From positions 998,648-1,062,647 of the forward strand of contig NZ_SJPF01000002.1 of assembly GCF_007859755.1 (NCBI RefSeq): a stretch of 64,000 nucleotides of DNA, written 5' to 3'. Position 1 is the stretch's first letter, and each line of letters starts with the position of its first letter. Positions 25,355-38,800 of this stretch are shown piece by piece. Source of the stretch: Blastopirellula retiformator (GTDB lineage: Bacteria; Planctomycetota; Planctomycetia; Pirellulales; Pirellulaceae). The notes under the pieces were generated by a model that searched no databases, was not told where the DNA came from, and was given only the letters and a program-made list of their open reading frames with translations. A program made the position numbers and the translations under genes.

Positions 25355-26782
25355 CTATTGATCTAGCCAGCGAACAAACCGATAGCCCAGGTTACTGGGA
25401 ATTGACTCGTAGGTTACGACCGCCTGGACTTGAGCTCGAGCCGCATGGGAACGAATGGAAGACAGACTATTGCCAGTGATATCGAACCCAAACCCATTTC
25501 GGCCAATAAAGTCTTGTGGGGCGTTGGTTCTGCCGGTCCACTGTAAACTAGCCAACAAGTGTCCCGGTTCGTCGGCAACCAGAGAGCGGACGCGGTTAGC
25601 CACTCTCGCTTCGAGTACTGTACCGAAAAATAATTGCATTCTCCATGGCTCCTCTATGATCGAATCCAGTTGATTCATTGATAGGGAGTTTCTTAGCAGT
25701 GCGAAATCGGAAACCAACTCCGTGCGCGCTTCGGCAGAAAGCGATGATAATTGACGTTGCTGAGCGAGAGTTTCAGGTAACCCTTCGGATACATAGTTGT
25801 TATGCGCCAACACCCCCAGTTGGCCAACAAAGTAAACATGCTCGCCATAAACCTCCAGGTTGTAGACCGTCTGCGGGCCTGGTCTGGGAAGCTTGGATTC
25901 AATCCGCTTCGTTTCACCGGCGTAGGTAGTGACATGCTCGCCGATCGCCATTTCGCCGATTGGTAAGAACTTGTCTTGCTCGACCGACCAGAAAAGATGG
26001 TTGTCGGTGACGCCGAGGGGGTTGGCTTCTCCCTCGAACGTGACGTTCAAAACCTGGTTGGCGGGCGGGTGTGAGAAGGTCGCTGTCACTACCTGGCCGA
26101 CGCCGGGTTTGATTGCTGGTGAGGCTTGGATTCCGGTGATGATCGCCGTGCCGTAGGCGCCCATCTCGGGCAAGTCCATTTCGACGGTCAGGCCGATGAC
26201 TTCGAGGCCTTCGGATTCGGCGACCGCGGTGGTAAGGACGATGTCGCGATAGACGGCTCTTAGAGGGGCCAAAGGTATGAGGGGTGGTGCGGCGGGATTG
26301 GTGCTCTTGTCGGAGAGTGTGGTTGGCAGCGTGGACAGCTCGGGCTCTTGATCAACAACGTAGCCTAGTTGTTCTCGCAGCCACGACTCGGGGCGAAGCA
26401 GTTCGATGTGCAGTAACTTGGGTTCGTCCACATTGGAGCCGGGCAACGGCATTTCCAAGGTCAGATGAAAACATTGGTTCCAGTTTGGTTCTTCCCACTG
26501 CGATCTTTCTTCTTCCCCAACTTCTGGATTACGGGCCAGGACTCGATCGCCGACGCGAATCGAGTCGATGGGACGTGTCGTGACAGGCGTCGTCGAAGTA
26601 GAGAGATCTGGCGAAGCCAGCGTCGTTTGCAGGGGGACGGCGGAATCGGAGTGCGATTCTGTCGTTCCGGGAAAAAGTGCCGGCGCCATCAGGCAAGCGG
26701 CGATGGTCAGACCCGTGATCAAAATCGCTCGGCGGAGCCACTCCAGAGCGACTGCCCCGCTTGTTTTTTTTGCTGCATTCAT
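25355..26782 (-). CDS. HINT-domain protein with C-terminal candidate toxin (second part of split RHS toxin)
   Basis: The 475-residue protein starts with a membrane helix (about 13-36). It then carries most of a pretoxin HINT (intein-like) domain: PIDSIRVGDRVLARNP (71-86), a long insert, GVTDNHLFWSVE (257-268) and VYNLEVYGEHVYFVG...VLAHN (307-328). The first HINT strand with the catalytic Cys (KCFVAGTPVLV) is missing here; it ends the giant protein encoded upstream in the same frame. Residues 329-475 are a candidate toxin with DF-(8)-FDIT (424-436), H446, R449 and VVTYESIP, which could be a nuclease fold, but this is a guess. Two TAG codons separate it from the giant gene. ATG 26782 has no strong ribosome-binding site. 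Confidence 0.75.
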   Translation of the reverse strand: MNAAKKTSGAVALEWLRRAILITGLTIAACLMAPALFPGTTESHSDSAVPLQTTLASPDLSTSTTPVTTRPIDSIRVGDRVLARNPEVGEEERSQWEEPNWNQCFHLTLEMPLPGSNVDEPKLLHIELLRPESWLREQLGYVVDQEPELSTLPTTLSDKSTNPAAPPLIPLAPLRAVYRDIVLTTAVAESEGLEVIGLTVEMDLPEMGAYGTAIITGIQASPAIKPGVGQVVTATFSHPPANQVLNVTFEGEANPLGVTDNHLFWSVEQDKFLPIGEMAIGEHVTTYAGETKRIESKLPRPGPQTVYNLEVYGEHVYFVGQLGVLAHNNYVSEGLPETLAQQRQLSSLSAEARTELVSDFALLRNSLSMNQLDSIIEEPWRMQLFFGTVLEARVANRVRSLVADEPGHLLASLQWTGRTNAPQDFIGRNGFGFDITGNSLSSIRSHAARAQVQAVVTYESIPSNLGYRFVRWLDQ

Positions 26783-26842
26783 GGAAAGGAGGTCCTAATG
26801 GAGGAAAAGCTGCAAGGCGTACGCAAGCGTCTTGGAGCCCGA

Positions 26843-29800
26843 CTAGGCGAGTTTCCAAGGTCCGATCTGGCCAGTTATTTCGGTCGGGTTACCATGCATC
26901 ATTTGCGTCAACTGGTTCTGCATGGTTCGCCAGACTTGTCCCTGTTTTCGCGACTTGCGATGAAGGGTTGCGTAGGTCGCGATCGAGGCCAGGGCTACCG
27001 TCATGCCGGCGCCTAGTTGATAGGAACGGTGAGTTGTATCGACTGAGAGCGCCGCCGGAGCCGCGGCGACCAGTTCAGGCAGATCGCTCACGGCTACTAG
27101 AACGGGGGTTCCCGCGACAAAGCATTTGACGAAGCGTGCCCCCGCCAATCCGCCGATCGCACTGCCGAACCCGGCGCCGATCAGGAAGCCGTTGACATCG
27201 CCGCCGGCAGCGTATCCGCCGACACCGGCGCCAACGGCAGCTCCGCCAAGTTCAAAGCCGACCGCCTTGCTGGCGTAAAGTAGGCGAGCTCCGGTGCTGC
27301 CGCCATGTCGTCCAAAGGCAGCCAGTCCCGTGCCGATGCCGCCGCCGAGAATGTCGCCCACAGTGCTGCTCACCAGGTAGCTAGTGCCGAAGAACTGACC
27401 ACCAGTGAACAGGTATTCTCCCGCCCCACCAGCGAGGCCCAAGCCCAAGCCCGCGAACGCTCCGTAAGGATTGACTGCTCCTCCCAAGGCTCCGCCAATA
27501 ATGCCCAGGCCATACTCGCCGTAGGATGCTTCGCGTCCCGCCATGTTGGCTGCGGCATAGGTTTGCAATCCTCCGTTGACTCCGCCTGTCAAGAGACCGG
27601 CCGCAGCCAAGGGACCGAGAGCAGCCGAGCCGTAGAAGATTGCGAATCCGGCCGGCACCGAGACGGCGACCGTTCCCACAACCAATTGCCAGCCTTGAGC
27701 ATTGGCAAGCAGTTGATCTCCCAGCGCCGAACGAACCGATTCACCCACCAATCGATTGAAGGGAGAGATGAGCTCGTTTCCATAAGCGTCGGGCCCTGCA
27801 ATCGAAGCCCAAAACTCTTGCGATAACTGAGGCCCGTAAAGATCACGAACCGGCCGTGACAAGGGATTGACGGCTCGCAAGGTCGAACCATTGATCAACT
27901 TGCCAGCGGCCAGGTCATACCAGCGGCCTCCCAGGTTGTAGAGACCCGGCATCTGTGCCGGGAACGCGTCGACGCCTTGTAGGTTGGCGCTCGCCGCATC
28001 GCGAAGCATTTCCGCGAAGACCCAGGGAGCCGCGACTAGGCCATCGTCGGTCGCATCTCCATCAATCGCGAACAGTTCGCCAAAGGAATCGACATGCCGA
28101 TGCTGAAGGATCAAATTGCCGGTGCTATCGAACCGTGCGACCGTGCGAACCGTTCCCACAGCGTCTTCGTAGTTCCAGATGGTTCGGGATACGTTCGTCG
28201 TGGGCATGACGCCCTCGGCGATATCGGTCGCCAGCAAGGCGCCATCGGCTCCATACAGGCGGTTCTCAAGGACCGGCGCTGCGGAATCATCCAAGTCCAA
28301 AACGAGCCGCTCGGTCGCTCCGTCCCAAACATAACCGCGGCGTATCACGGCCGCATCTTGTGATGTGGGGAGATTATTACCATCCAACTGTTTGCGGGTT
28401 TCCTGAGAGGCGATGCGACGATCGAGTGCGTCGTAGATGTACTCAACCTTCCGCAGTTCTAGCGGACCATTGGGGTTGGCGACAAATTCGGTCATCGATT
28501 CGAGCCGCTGACGATGGTCGTGATCGAAGGCAATGATCTCTGGTTCGACACGCACCAGTTTGACCGTGTCGAAGATTACCCAGCGATCGCCACTATTTTC
28601 GAGGAGATCGGCAAGTTGGGCTACGCTCAGCCCCGTATCGGACATCATTTGCTGGATTTCAGCCGGCAGAGGATCTTCCGGATTCGGAGGCAGATCGAAG
28701 TCGAAATTGAAGTCCAGCGAGATCTTGACAGATTCGATATCGCCCCCATTGGCGCCGATATCAATCGTCCCCAGAGACAGCCAGTTGACCCCGTCCACAT
28801 GAGCCTGGTTGGGCTGCTGGCGGAAATCGACGTACTTCACAATCTCCGGCGCGCCGGCCCCGACCGAGACCGTGAATCGGCCAATCGTAGCGTGCACTTG
28901 ATCTTGTTTCCAAGTCGCATGAACGCCGTAAACGCCGGGTTGAATGGGCGTTTCCAGTTCGGCTTCGACTGCGCCTCCCACCCGAATCAGCTTCGCTTTT
29001 TCGGCATAGGCGTCATCGGAATGCAGGTCGGTCTCGGTGACTGTGCCAACCTGGCCCGCCGTCTGTTGTCCATTGGCGCCTATTACAATTGCCTCCGGTG
29101 TTCCGGGACGTGCGACTCGTAGGCGGAGGTTCTCGCCGTTGTAGTAGTAGAGGTAATTGTTATCGGCCAGGACTCGACCATCAGGGCCTGTGACGGATGA
29201 GGAAGAGATTTCGTAGGGCAACTCGGTCAGTCGATTCCCTTGTTCGTCGTATCGATACGCCCACTGCTGGTTCAAGTCTTGTACGCCGGCCTGTTTCTGC
29301 TCGGTCGTATCGATGACCGTCTGTCCGTCCGCGTAGAGAGTTCCATCCTTGGCCGTTAGCCCCCCGACCCGCCGCGTCTGGCGACGGATCACATCGCCCG
29401 CGGCGTCAAAGAAGGATTCGCTCGCCCCGGGACCGCCATACAGAATCTTTCCGTCTTCGCCCCGAATTGGCAGGTTATCGTCACCCGTCTGAATCGTGTA
29501 AGCATCGAAGCGATATTGAGCGATCGATTTGGATTCCGTACCGGTCGTGGTCCGGTGATGGATCTCCATAATTCGCCCGTCGACTCCGTATTCGTAAGTC
29601 GTCGTCCCGCGGCTCTCCGCTATGGTTGCGTATTCGGCGTCATCGAATCCCAATCCGGTTCGCCGTGAGACCTGCGTCAGCTTGCCATCGGCGCGGTAAC
29701 GGAAGATCACGCTCTTATCTTCACCGACGCTTCCGGTCTCATTAATTTCATGGCCGTTCCACAAGGCATCGGAAGCAGTCTCTTGATCTTGCATGATGCC

Positions 29801-32800
29801 GATGATTCGGCCCCGATTGTCGATTTGGAAGGTCGTGGAGGAGAAGAGGATGTCGTCCAACAGATTTGTCGAGGCATCGGGAACCGTATCCAAGTACAGC
29901 TTAGAAGTTTTCCGCTGACCAAGATCGAAGTAGGTGTTGTCATACCGAACGGTTGGCGCCGATTTGCCGAAGGCGTCGAAGTCCTGCAACTGCCGATTTG
30001 CGCGACCTAGTCCGTCATACACTACGGTGATCGTCGACCCATGCGAATCGTCTTCACTCGACTCGCTGAGTACGATAGGCTGGCCCATCGTATTGCTGGT
30101 CAAGGTAACCTGCTGCAGCATGGTTTCGCCGGCCAAATCCTGGAGCGACTGAGGGGGCGCGGCCATTGTGGCGTACCAGGTTTCCCGTACTTGATTCTGC
30201 ACGGGGTCGTCTTCGGTTACCGTGATCAGGCCATCGCGATCGGTGACGATCGTCGCCAGGCCGTCGAAGACCCAAGTTCGCGGCATCTCCTTCTGCAGCG
30301 GCACGAGAACTTGTTTGCCGGCGGCGGTTGTCGCCTCCGCGACTTGCAGCGAAACTTGAGACACCTCAACGGTCTTGCGGCCAAGTTCATCGTACAGATA
30401 AACGGTCCTGGCCTTTTGAGGATTCTGCTCTCGAATCAGTTGCCCTGCCGAGTCATATCCGAAAGAGGTGACCGCCCCTTGAGGCGTCTTGGTTTCGACG
30501 ACATGGCCATGACGGGCGTCGTAGCGATACGTGGTCTGTCGATGCTGCGGATCAATTTCAACGATCACGCGGCCCGCCTTGTCGTAGACATACCGCATCA
30601 TGGCGTCGGCCTCGACTTCCGCATCGGCATTCTCTTCGCGAGTAGGTCTCAGCAAAAGCTCTTGGGGATCGAACATGGCCAGGGTTTGGCCTTGAAGGTT
30701 TGTGATCTCCTTCGATTCGCGAGGCGTTGAGATCCCATTTCCGCTCATCTGCGTCGATAGCGTAATGACCGGGGCGGTCGGATCATCTGCGAAGTGATAC
30801 GTATAACCATAGCGAACCGTTAGTGGTTGCGTGTCCGTTGCGTCGACGGGAGGCGCAATTTCGGCGATCAACCGCCCCTGGGCATCGATCACAGTGATCG
30901 TCTCGCCTCCGTTCACGTCGGTACGAACGGTCGTCGTGCGCCCTGCAACCGACTGCTGGCCGGCAGGCTGCGAGAGATCCGTGTTCGCGTGATAGGTGAC
31001 GCTGGTCGTTAAGGCCGATTGGTCGCCTGCGTCTTGGGGGTTCACGCCGGTTTGCCGAGTTGACGTGATACGACCAGGGCCGTCGTACAGCATTTGAACC
31101 GTGCGGTCGACCTTGCTAGCCGCATGTTCGATGTGCTGCGACGAAACGTTCCCGGCGAGGTCATAAGTGGTCGAAGTCACCGAACCGTCGGCCGCGATCG
31201 AAACCACCGAACGTCCCATCGCATCCAGGTATCCTTTCGTCTCGACGCCATACCGATCGATACTGATTACTTCCAGTAGGCCGGGATAGGCGGCCATGTT
31301 GAAGCGGTAATCCAAGGAAGTAACGCCGCGAGGTGTTGTGGCGTCGACTTTCCCGGCGTCGATCTGCTTTGTCGTACGCCCGAAGACGTCGTATTCAAAG
31401 TCGTTGCGAATCACCAGGTTGTTTTGTGGGTCGACGGTGGTCCGCAGTTCAACGGTCGATGCAAGGTCGCCTGCTGGCGTGTAGCTACTCAACAGGAGTA
31501 GGCCTCGGCCAAACTCGCCTTGGGCGACGACAGAATTCGAGGTCACGGTCTGCACCGCAATCAAACGGCCCGCCTGGTCGAAGCTGTAACTGACAGGCGC
31601 TTGATCTTCGGAAGCTTGCTGCAGCAGATTTCCCCCGGCGTCGTAGCTGAATATCGTCGTTAGGTTTGCGATGGAGACGTTGAGATCATCGAGCGACTTC
31701 AAATTTTCGCCGGAGAGCACCGTTTGGGCGATGCGACTGGTCAATCGATCTTGCCGATCATAGAGGCTGGTCGAATGAGCGCCGGAGAGTAAGTCGTCGA
31801 TTTGCAAAGTCCGGCCGATCGCGTCGGACTGTAAACGGGTCACCGATTCGACGGACTCTGTGGAAGTTCCCATCAGTTCGCCCGCTACGCCTGACTGCTT
31901 GGTCCAGTAGGTCATTGCGATCGGGTCATAGAAATTCTCAGTGACGCTTCCATCTGCGTCTTGCACCGACTTCGCGGAACCGTCGACGAAAAATTCATAC
32001 TGCGTGACAAGTTCCGGGCGTGCGACAAACGTCGGCTGGCCAGTAGCGGGATCGAAGACGAACGCGTCCGCTTCTTGGCTCACCTTACTTAGCTGGCCGC
32101 GCGAGTCGTACTCGTAACTGGTCAAAATCACGTCGCTATCGGCGGCGGTAAGCGGATTGTCACTGGTCAGCGAAGATTCATCGGCCGGCGGCGTCAAGAA
32201 GACTCCCTCCGCCTTCAATAATCCATTGTCGTAATAGGCATAGGCTTTATGCGACAATACCTTGCCTTGGCCATCCTCAATACGTACCGACTGAAGATCG
32301 CCTGATTCACGGTGATCCTCATCTCGCACCGAACGAACGACGAATCCTTGAGAGGCTTCTGAATACTTTTCTGTGACAACGTCGACATTTCCATTCGTGT
32401 CATAGGAGTATGTCGTCTGCATGCGATCTTTATCCACTCGCAGATCGGCGATTTCGTCGAGCAAGCTCGGGTCCGCCAGTACCTCGATGGAAGCGGCGGC
32501 GCTGGTCACGGTGCTAATGCGCAATTGTGCATCGTATTCATACACCGTCGCCAGCCCGCGGGAATCGATCGAGCCCAGCACCAGCCCTTCTTTGGCGCCG
32601 GTGCGATACGGCGTGAAGAGGCCTAGTTGTCCTTCCGGTCCGTCAATGCGAGTGATGAAGTCGACAATCTGGTCATCGTAGGTGTAGCGAGTGATCGCGC
32701 CGCGGGAATCCACCTCCGAGATCAACAGGCCGTGCTGCGCCTCGTATTCGAACTCCGCCAGTTGGTAGTCGGCGAACTGGCGCACCACGTTTCCAAAGGC

Positions 32801-35800
32801 CTTCCCATCCGAGATGTCGTAGTCGTAGGTGGTAAGCGTTTCCCGGCCCAACGGGTCGACGTATGAGACCACATCGCCGTGGTCGTTCCGTCGCCAGTTC
32901 TCGGAGCCAAGCACCGTGACCGCCGCTCCGCCGACGCCAGAGCGTGGTTGAAGGATGGCAATGGACTGCGGATCGGCAGGATCAGCCAGATCGATTAGTG
33001 CGGCAGTATCGGCATAGCTGATTCGCGTGAGAATCCGTCCCTCGTCATCAAATCCGTAGTCGGTTTTTAGGGAGTAATTGAGCGATTCGCCGGCTTTTGT
33101 GGGCTCGTCGTAACGCTGCAGAGCATCGTCTCCTTGCCGCGTCGGGGAGACCACGGTGGCCAATTGGGTCTTGCTGATGATCTGTATGGTATTGCCTGAG
33201 GGATCGTTCTCCGGAGGCGACTCGGCCGAATCTGGACGTTTCAGATTCACCGCGGCCAGAGGAGTTATCAGATACTCTGCTTCGCCAACAGTCACGCTGC
33301 GGACGAGCCCAGTGTCCGTGTTATATGCGACACTGGTCGTCAAGGCTTGCGTGCTATCGACTCTGGATACCGATGCCAGGTCTCCTTGGCTGTTGTACTG
33401 GAACTCTCGCACGCGGCCATCGTCGGTGATCTGACGAAGTTCATCCCCCACGATCGCAATGTCGATCACGCGATCACCAGTTTCGATACGATCGAGATAA
33501 TCTCCGTTGTAGACAAACGTGGAAATGCTGCCGTCGGTGTTGGCAATGGTCTCAATGCGCTTGCTTGCATCGTAGGTGAAGGCAATCGAAGGTCCGGAAA
33601 GAGGCTCGATTTCCGTCAGCAGCCGCTCACTATCGAACTGATAACGCATACCCGCGGCCGTTGTGTAGGTGTAGGTTCCGTCCCCATTTTTGATAAGTCG
33701 CCCCAATTCTTCGGCCAACGGCAATCCGTATCGAGAATCGATGGCGACGTATCGGTTCGTTGGTTCGCCTGTTTGAGGATCGGAAAGCGCTTTAAACTCG
33801 CGATGTTGACCATCCGGCATGACGATCGCCAGTCGTGAGTCATCGACTCCGGACACCCCTTGGATGGCGTACAATCGCGTCAGTCCGCTGAGCGTCCAAC
33901 CACGAGCAAATCCGCCAAAAACCCGCTCACTGGCGTCATCCCGGTCGTGGACCGTGACGACTCCCACGGCCTCTAACTGCCGCGTGGCGCCTCCTTCCAG
34001 AGTGGCTTCGATTTCGACACGGTAATCAAAAGGACCTATCCCGTTGATCGGGTCAGCCGTTTGAAGTCGGAACACATAGCGACCATCGTCGGTTCGAATG
34101 GCATCGAGTTCCGACTCGGTCCAGGTCGTCTCAGAGATGTTAGAGAGGAATTGCGAGAAAACGCCGCCTGAGCCGGGACTTGAGTTACCGGTATCATCCA
34201 CGATAAATTTAATCTTCGCCCCATCGAGTCGTCCCCCAGCCGGGATATCGAGAATGGCCTCGATGATCGGTCGCGGCGCCGTGGTGTCGCTGTTGTACGT
34301 GATGGCGAAGTCGTCACCGGCCGGGCCCAAATTCAGATCCAATCCATGGGCGACGCTAACAGAACCAGACGCCAGCGCGACATTCACTTCCCCCAGGTTT
34401 TCCTGGTAGGCGTTGCGAGCCTCTTCCACTTGACGGGTCACAAAACCCGGCGTCGTATCTTCTGCACCGGCGATATAGACCACGGTGGGTAGTTCGGCGT
34501 AGGTGTTGAAGGCGGCGATACTCGCTAGTTGTTCGATGACGGTCACGCCCCCGATTGACGGAACGATGGCGTCGATCAACGTTTGCTCGTGATGCACCAG
34601 AATGGTCATCTGCCGCGCCTCAGAGACCGAATGACCATCGGTGACGCGGTAGTAGATGTCGATAAAGTTGGTGCCAGTTGATGTGTTCGCCGGATTAATT
34701 CCCCCCGCATCAAAGGTGAGCCAGCCATTTTCGTCCAGAGACAGGCGATTGTAATCCCAGGTCGACGAACCAGCCAGACGAGCCTCGATTTGCAGTTCAT
34801 CTGCATCTCCGTCATAGAAACGGATTGCGTCATTCTTGCTGATGATCTGTGCGCCCGTGCCGTTTCCACCCGGCACATGCCAGCGATCCAGGCCTTCGAA
34901 CGTGGGAGTCGAATTGGTGACTTGCAACGTGGCCGTGGCAATACTGGTGCTCTGACCATCCGATACTTCGTACTGGAAACTTACGGTGTAGTCGCCATGC
35001 TCTTCCCAATGCGTCGCGTCAGGCGTATATCGGAACACGCCTCGTTGGGCGCTGCTTGGCAGGCTCGCGACGGAACCGTCGCCGTCATCCGCAATAAACT
35101 CTAATGTGCCGAAAGCTGGCGAACTAAGGGCCCGAACCGAGAGCCGATCTCCCTGAGGATCGGCGTCGTTGGCTCGTACGTCAAAGGTCAGTGGGTAGCC
35201 ATGCGAAAGTTCGTACTGGTCAGCGACGGCAATCGGCCGCAGGGCGATCAGGTTCAAAGAAACTTGGGCGGGAGCGGACGTTTGACTCCCTGCGGTCACC
35301 GTGTATTGGAAGGAGAGTGAGGTGGCGCTGAGACTGTCCAGTTGAACGCCAACTGTGCCGTTCGCGTACGCATAGACTCGCCCGCCGCTGATGGAGACGC
35401 TTCCGTCCGCGTTCGGCGTTCCGACAATTTGAATGGTTCCTTCCTGAGAGTCATTGGCGAGCACGTCGAGCGTGTAAGTGGGGCTGCCGAACGGCTTCTC
35501 GAAGGTGTCGCTTACGGCGATGGGTTGAATCCGTTCCAATCGAATAGCGTCTGCTGCGACCGACCCGCCCGCGTCATCGGAAAGTTTGATTCGTACAGTC
35601 GAGCCCTCCACGGTTAGTTGATCGGGGCCGATTTGCTGCCACCAGACTCCATCCTGGAGGAATCCATTGGGGGTTTGCGATTGATCGGCGGTGGCCTGGT
35701 AGGTTTCCGCGCCGGACTCGATCGTGTAGTCCGCCTCCGAAGTGCGATGCTCGCGCGTTTGCCATGTCGCCCAAATCCGATATGCACCCGGCGTCAGCCC

Positions 35801-38800
35801 GGTGAAATCCCACTGGAAAGTCACCGGAAAGCCCAAGGGGGGATTCGACGAGGTAATCCAGTAAGACTCCTCGAATCCCTGTCCGGGCCCCGTGTTTTGT
35901 CCGTAGTCATTGCCAAAGTTTCCAGAGTCAATGATCGTGAAACCAGAATCCTGATCATCGACGGTCCAGACATTACCTGAACTTAGATCAAGCGGCGTCT
36001 GCGCCACAAAGTCCAGGCCAATGCCAGTTGAACTTCCATTGACGTTCAACGGAATAGTCAGGCTGCCGCTCTGATGGCCAGTTGCGGTCGGCTCGAAGTT
36101 GATCGTGAGTGACGCTGACTGTCCAGGGGCAAGTACCGTGTTCGCGGCGATATTCGAGGTTACAGTAAAACCTGCAGGCAGGGCGCCAACAGGCTGCAAG
36201 ATAAGAGGCCCCGAGCCGTTATTGGTGAGCGTCACCGTATGACTGGCCGACGAGCCAAGCGTCGTATTGAACTCAATGGGATCCGTTCCGTCGTAGGCCG
36301 ATCCATTTAACGTCAAATCGATGGTTTCCACTCCCTCGTCCTGACTGCCGCCGCCGGAAAGGGATTCGATGCGGATCGCATCGGCAGTCACGCGGTCGAA
36401 ATAGTCGGTCGCCAGTTTGACGACCAGCGTGTTCCCCACGATCGTCACATCGGTTAGCGTTTCCCACGCGACTCCAGCATCGTTGAGATCATTGGGAGTC
36501 GCCGTTTGGTCGGCGGTGGCGGTTCCCACCGTCTGTCCATCACCTTCTTCCAAGGTATAGCTGGCGTTTGTTGTGCGACTACTAAACGGACGCCAAGTGC
36601 CCCAAACGCGATAAGTACCGGGCTGCAAATTGCTGAATGTCCAGACCGCTTCGCTGGGCATTTCCCCCAGTTCGGATTGACCATAGGCAAAATGGTAGTC
36701 CGCGACACCATCCGAATCGACGTACACAGGCAAGTCAGGACGGTCTGCAACGACCCAGATTGGACCGTAGATGTCGACATCCGAAGCATCAAACGGCGTG
36801 AAGTTGGCGTCGTCATCATCATCGACAATCGCCACGAACGGTCCCTGAACGCCACCCAGTAAACGCAAGCTGGCCGGTGAGCCGTTATCATTGGAAGTCA
36901 GGTTGAGCGTACCGTCCCGATAGCCAGAGCTACCGGCATCGATTTGCACCACGAGATCGGCATAGCTTCCCGCACTGATGACCTGACCTGCGGTAAAGTT
37001 TGAGAGGATGGAAAATCCTGACGGAGCGATGACTGGTTGCACGACGAGGTCGCTGCCGCCGGTATTGGCGACCCGAATCGTGCGTTGGACGCTGCTCGAT
37101 TGCGACACCACTCCAAAGTTAACGATTCCCCCCATCAACTCCTCACCAGCGAGAGAGAGAGTAAGCTCGGGAGTTGCGGCGACAGTCACGCTGGTGACGG
37201 GTGTCATCTGCACCGCATCTGCGGCCACGTCGTGTGCAGCATCACCAACGAGTTGCACGACTAACGACTCGGAGGTCAATTGATAGGTGCCCAGCGTCGC
37301 CCAAAGCGTTCCGTCACCGCTGCTAGTGTCTGCTGGCGTGCTCGTCTGATCGATCGTCACCACGTCTAGCAGTTCGCTTGTGCCGCCATCGTAGATCCAA
37401 TACTGAACTGTACCAAGGCTCGCCGATGGATTCCAAGTCACATCGACCCGATAAACTCCCGGTTGGGCGTCAAAGGCCCAATGAGCCGTTTCGCCGGTGC
37501 TACCGGTAGGTGCAACGGCCTGGTCATCGTCATGGGCACCGGTATCGGTTGCATTGACGAAGCCAGCAGAAGCCGTGAAACCGGGATCGCCATTGTCAAT
37601 CACTCCCTGGCTTGTTCCTCGACCGGCGAAGAATCGGCGCGGAGTTCCTGGCGCCCCTAACTCTCCGGTGGCGTCCGCAGAACGAACTTCCACCAAGTAG
37701 TACCCCACCGCTAGTGCATTGGGCACGACATATTCGACACCGTTAACCACCTCGCTCAACACGACGAGGTTCGTCGCTTCATCCCGGATAAAGACCCGGT
37801 ATTCGGAAGCCGCCGGAACGGCGTTCCAGGTAATCGTGGGCGTGGTGGTATCGGGAAAGAGTTCCGGCCCCGTCAGTTCCGGAGCAGGATACAACGGCGG
37901 CGCCTCAATCGCTATCGCCAATGCGACGACATCGTCGGGAGAGCCGCCCACAGTCGCGTCATCGACCTGGACGGTGACATCGAGTACAGGATTGCTGGAA
38001 AAACTCAAGCTGACGCCAGCCTGCAAGAATAATTGGTCGCCATCGATCTCAAACAGCGCCGCGTCATCCCCGATCAGTGATAGTTGATTGGACCCCACGC
38101 CGTCGTCGCTAACCAGAATCTCCGCAACCAATATCCGTTGGCTCGTATCCGTAGTCGCGGCAAGCGTTGTGACGGTATCGGCCAGAGACATGGTGGGTGC
38201 CGTATTGGTCGGCAAAACCTTCGCCACCTCGATCTGGCTGAAGTTGACCGTACCGAAACCTCCGCTGGTTTCGATTCTGCCGTCCGTTGCACCGGTGGAA
38301 ATCAAGGTGGAAGTTTCCGCCAGAGGCTCGTCAACCCGCAGGCCATCAAACTCTCCATCACCTCCCACCAGCGTGATCGTCTTTCCCGAAGTCAATGGAG
38401 AGACGTGGAAGAAATCGGATCCGTTATATCCATAAATAAGGATGTTCTGGTCAGACGCAGTGACGTAAAACTTGTCATCAAAATCGCTACCGTAAGCGAT
38501 CTCGAAGCTGCCCGCGGTCATGTCGATGACCACCCCAATGGCCGAATTACGGGCATTCGCACTATCGCGGCCAGCGCCGCCATCGAGCAGCACGTCGTCC
38601 GCATCGAGATAGAGCGTATCATCTCCACCGTTGCCGCTCAGTTCGTCCGCTCCGGCGTTGCCCGAAAGACTATCGTTCCCCTCCCCGCCAACCAAAATGT
38701 CGTCACCGTCGCCGCCGGAGATCGAGTCGTTATAGTCGCTGCCGGTCAGCAGGTCCTTGCCAGCGTAGCCATAGATAATGGCTCGTTCGGACAGTCCCGC

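Noticed and set aside
26764-26771. Run of eight T (A8 on the coding strand) as a programmed frameshift site joining the giant gene to the HINT gene
   Set aside because: The two parts are already in the same frame and are separated by TAG codons upstream of the run, so slippage there would not join them.
26786-27016. Plus-strand gene starting at ATG 26799 with a perfect AGGAGG site
   Set aside because: The frame is entirely antisense to the end of the giant gene, its protein is Arg/His-rich shadow sequence, and the AGGAGG match can arise by chance.
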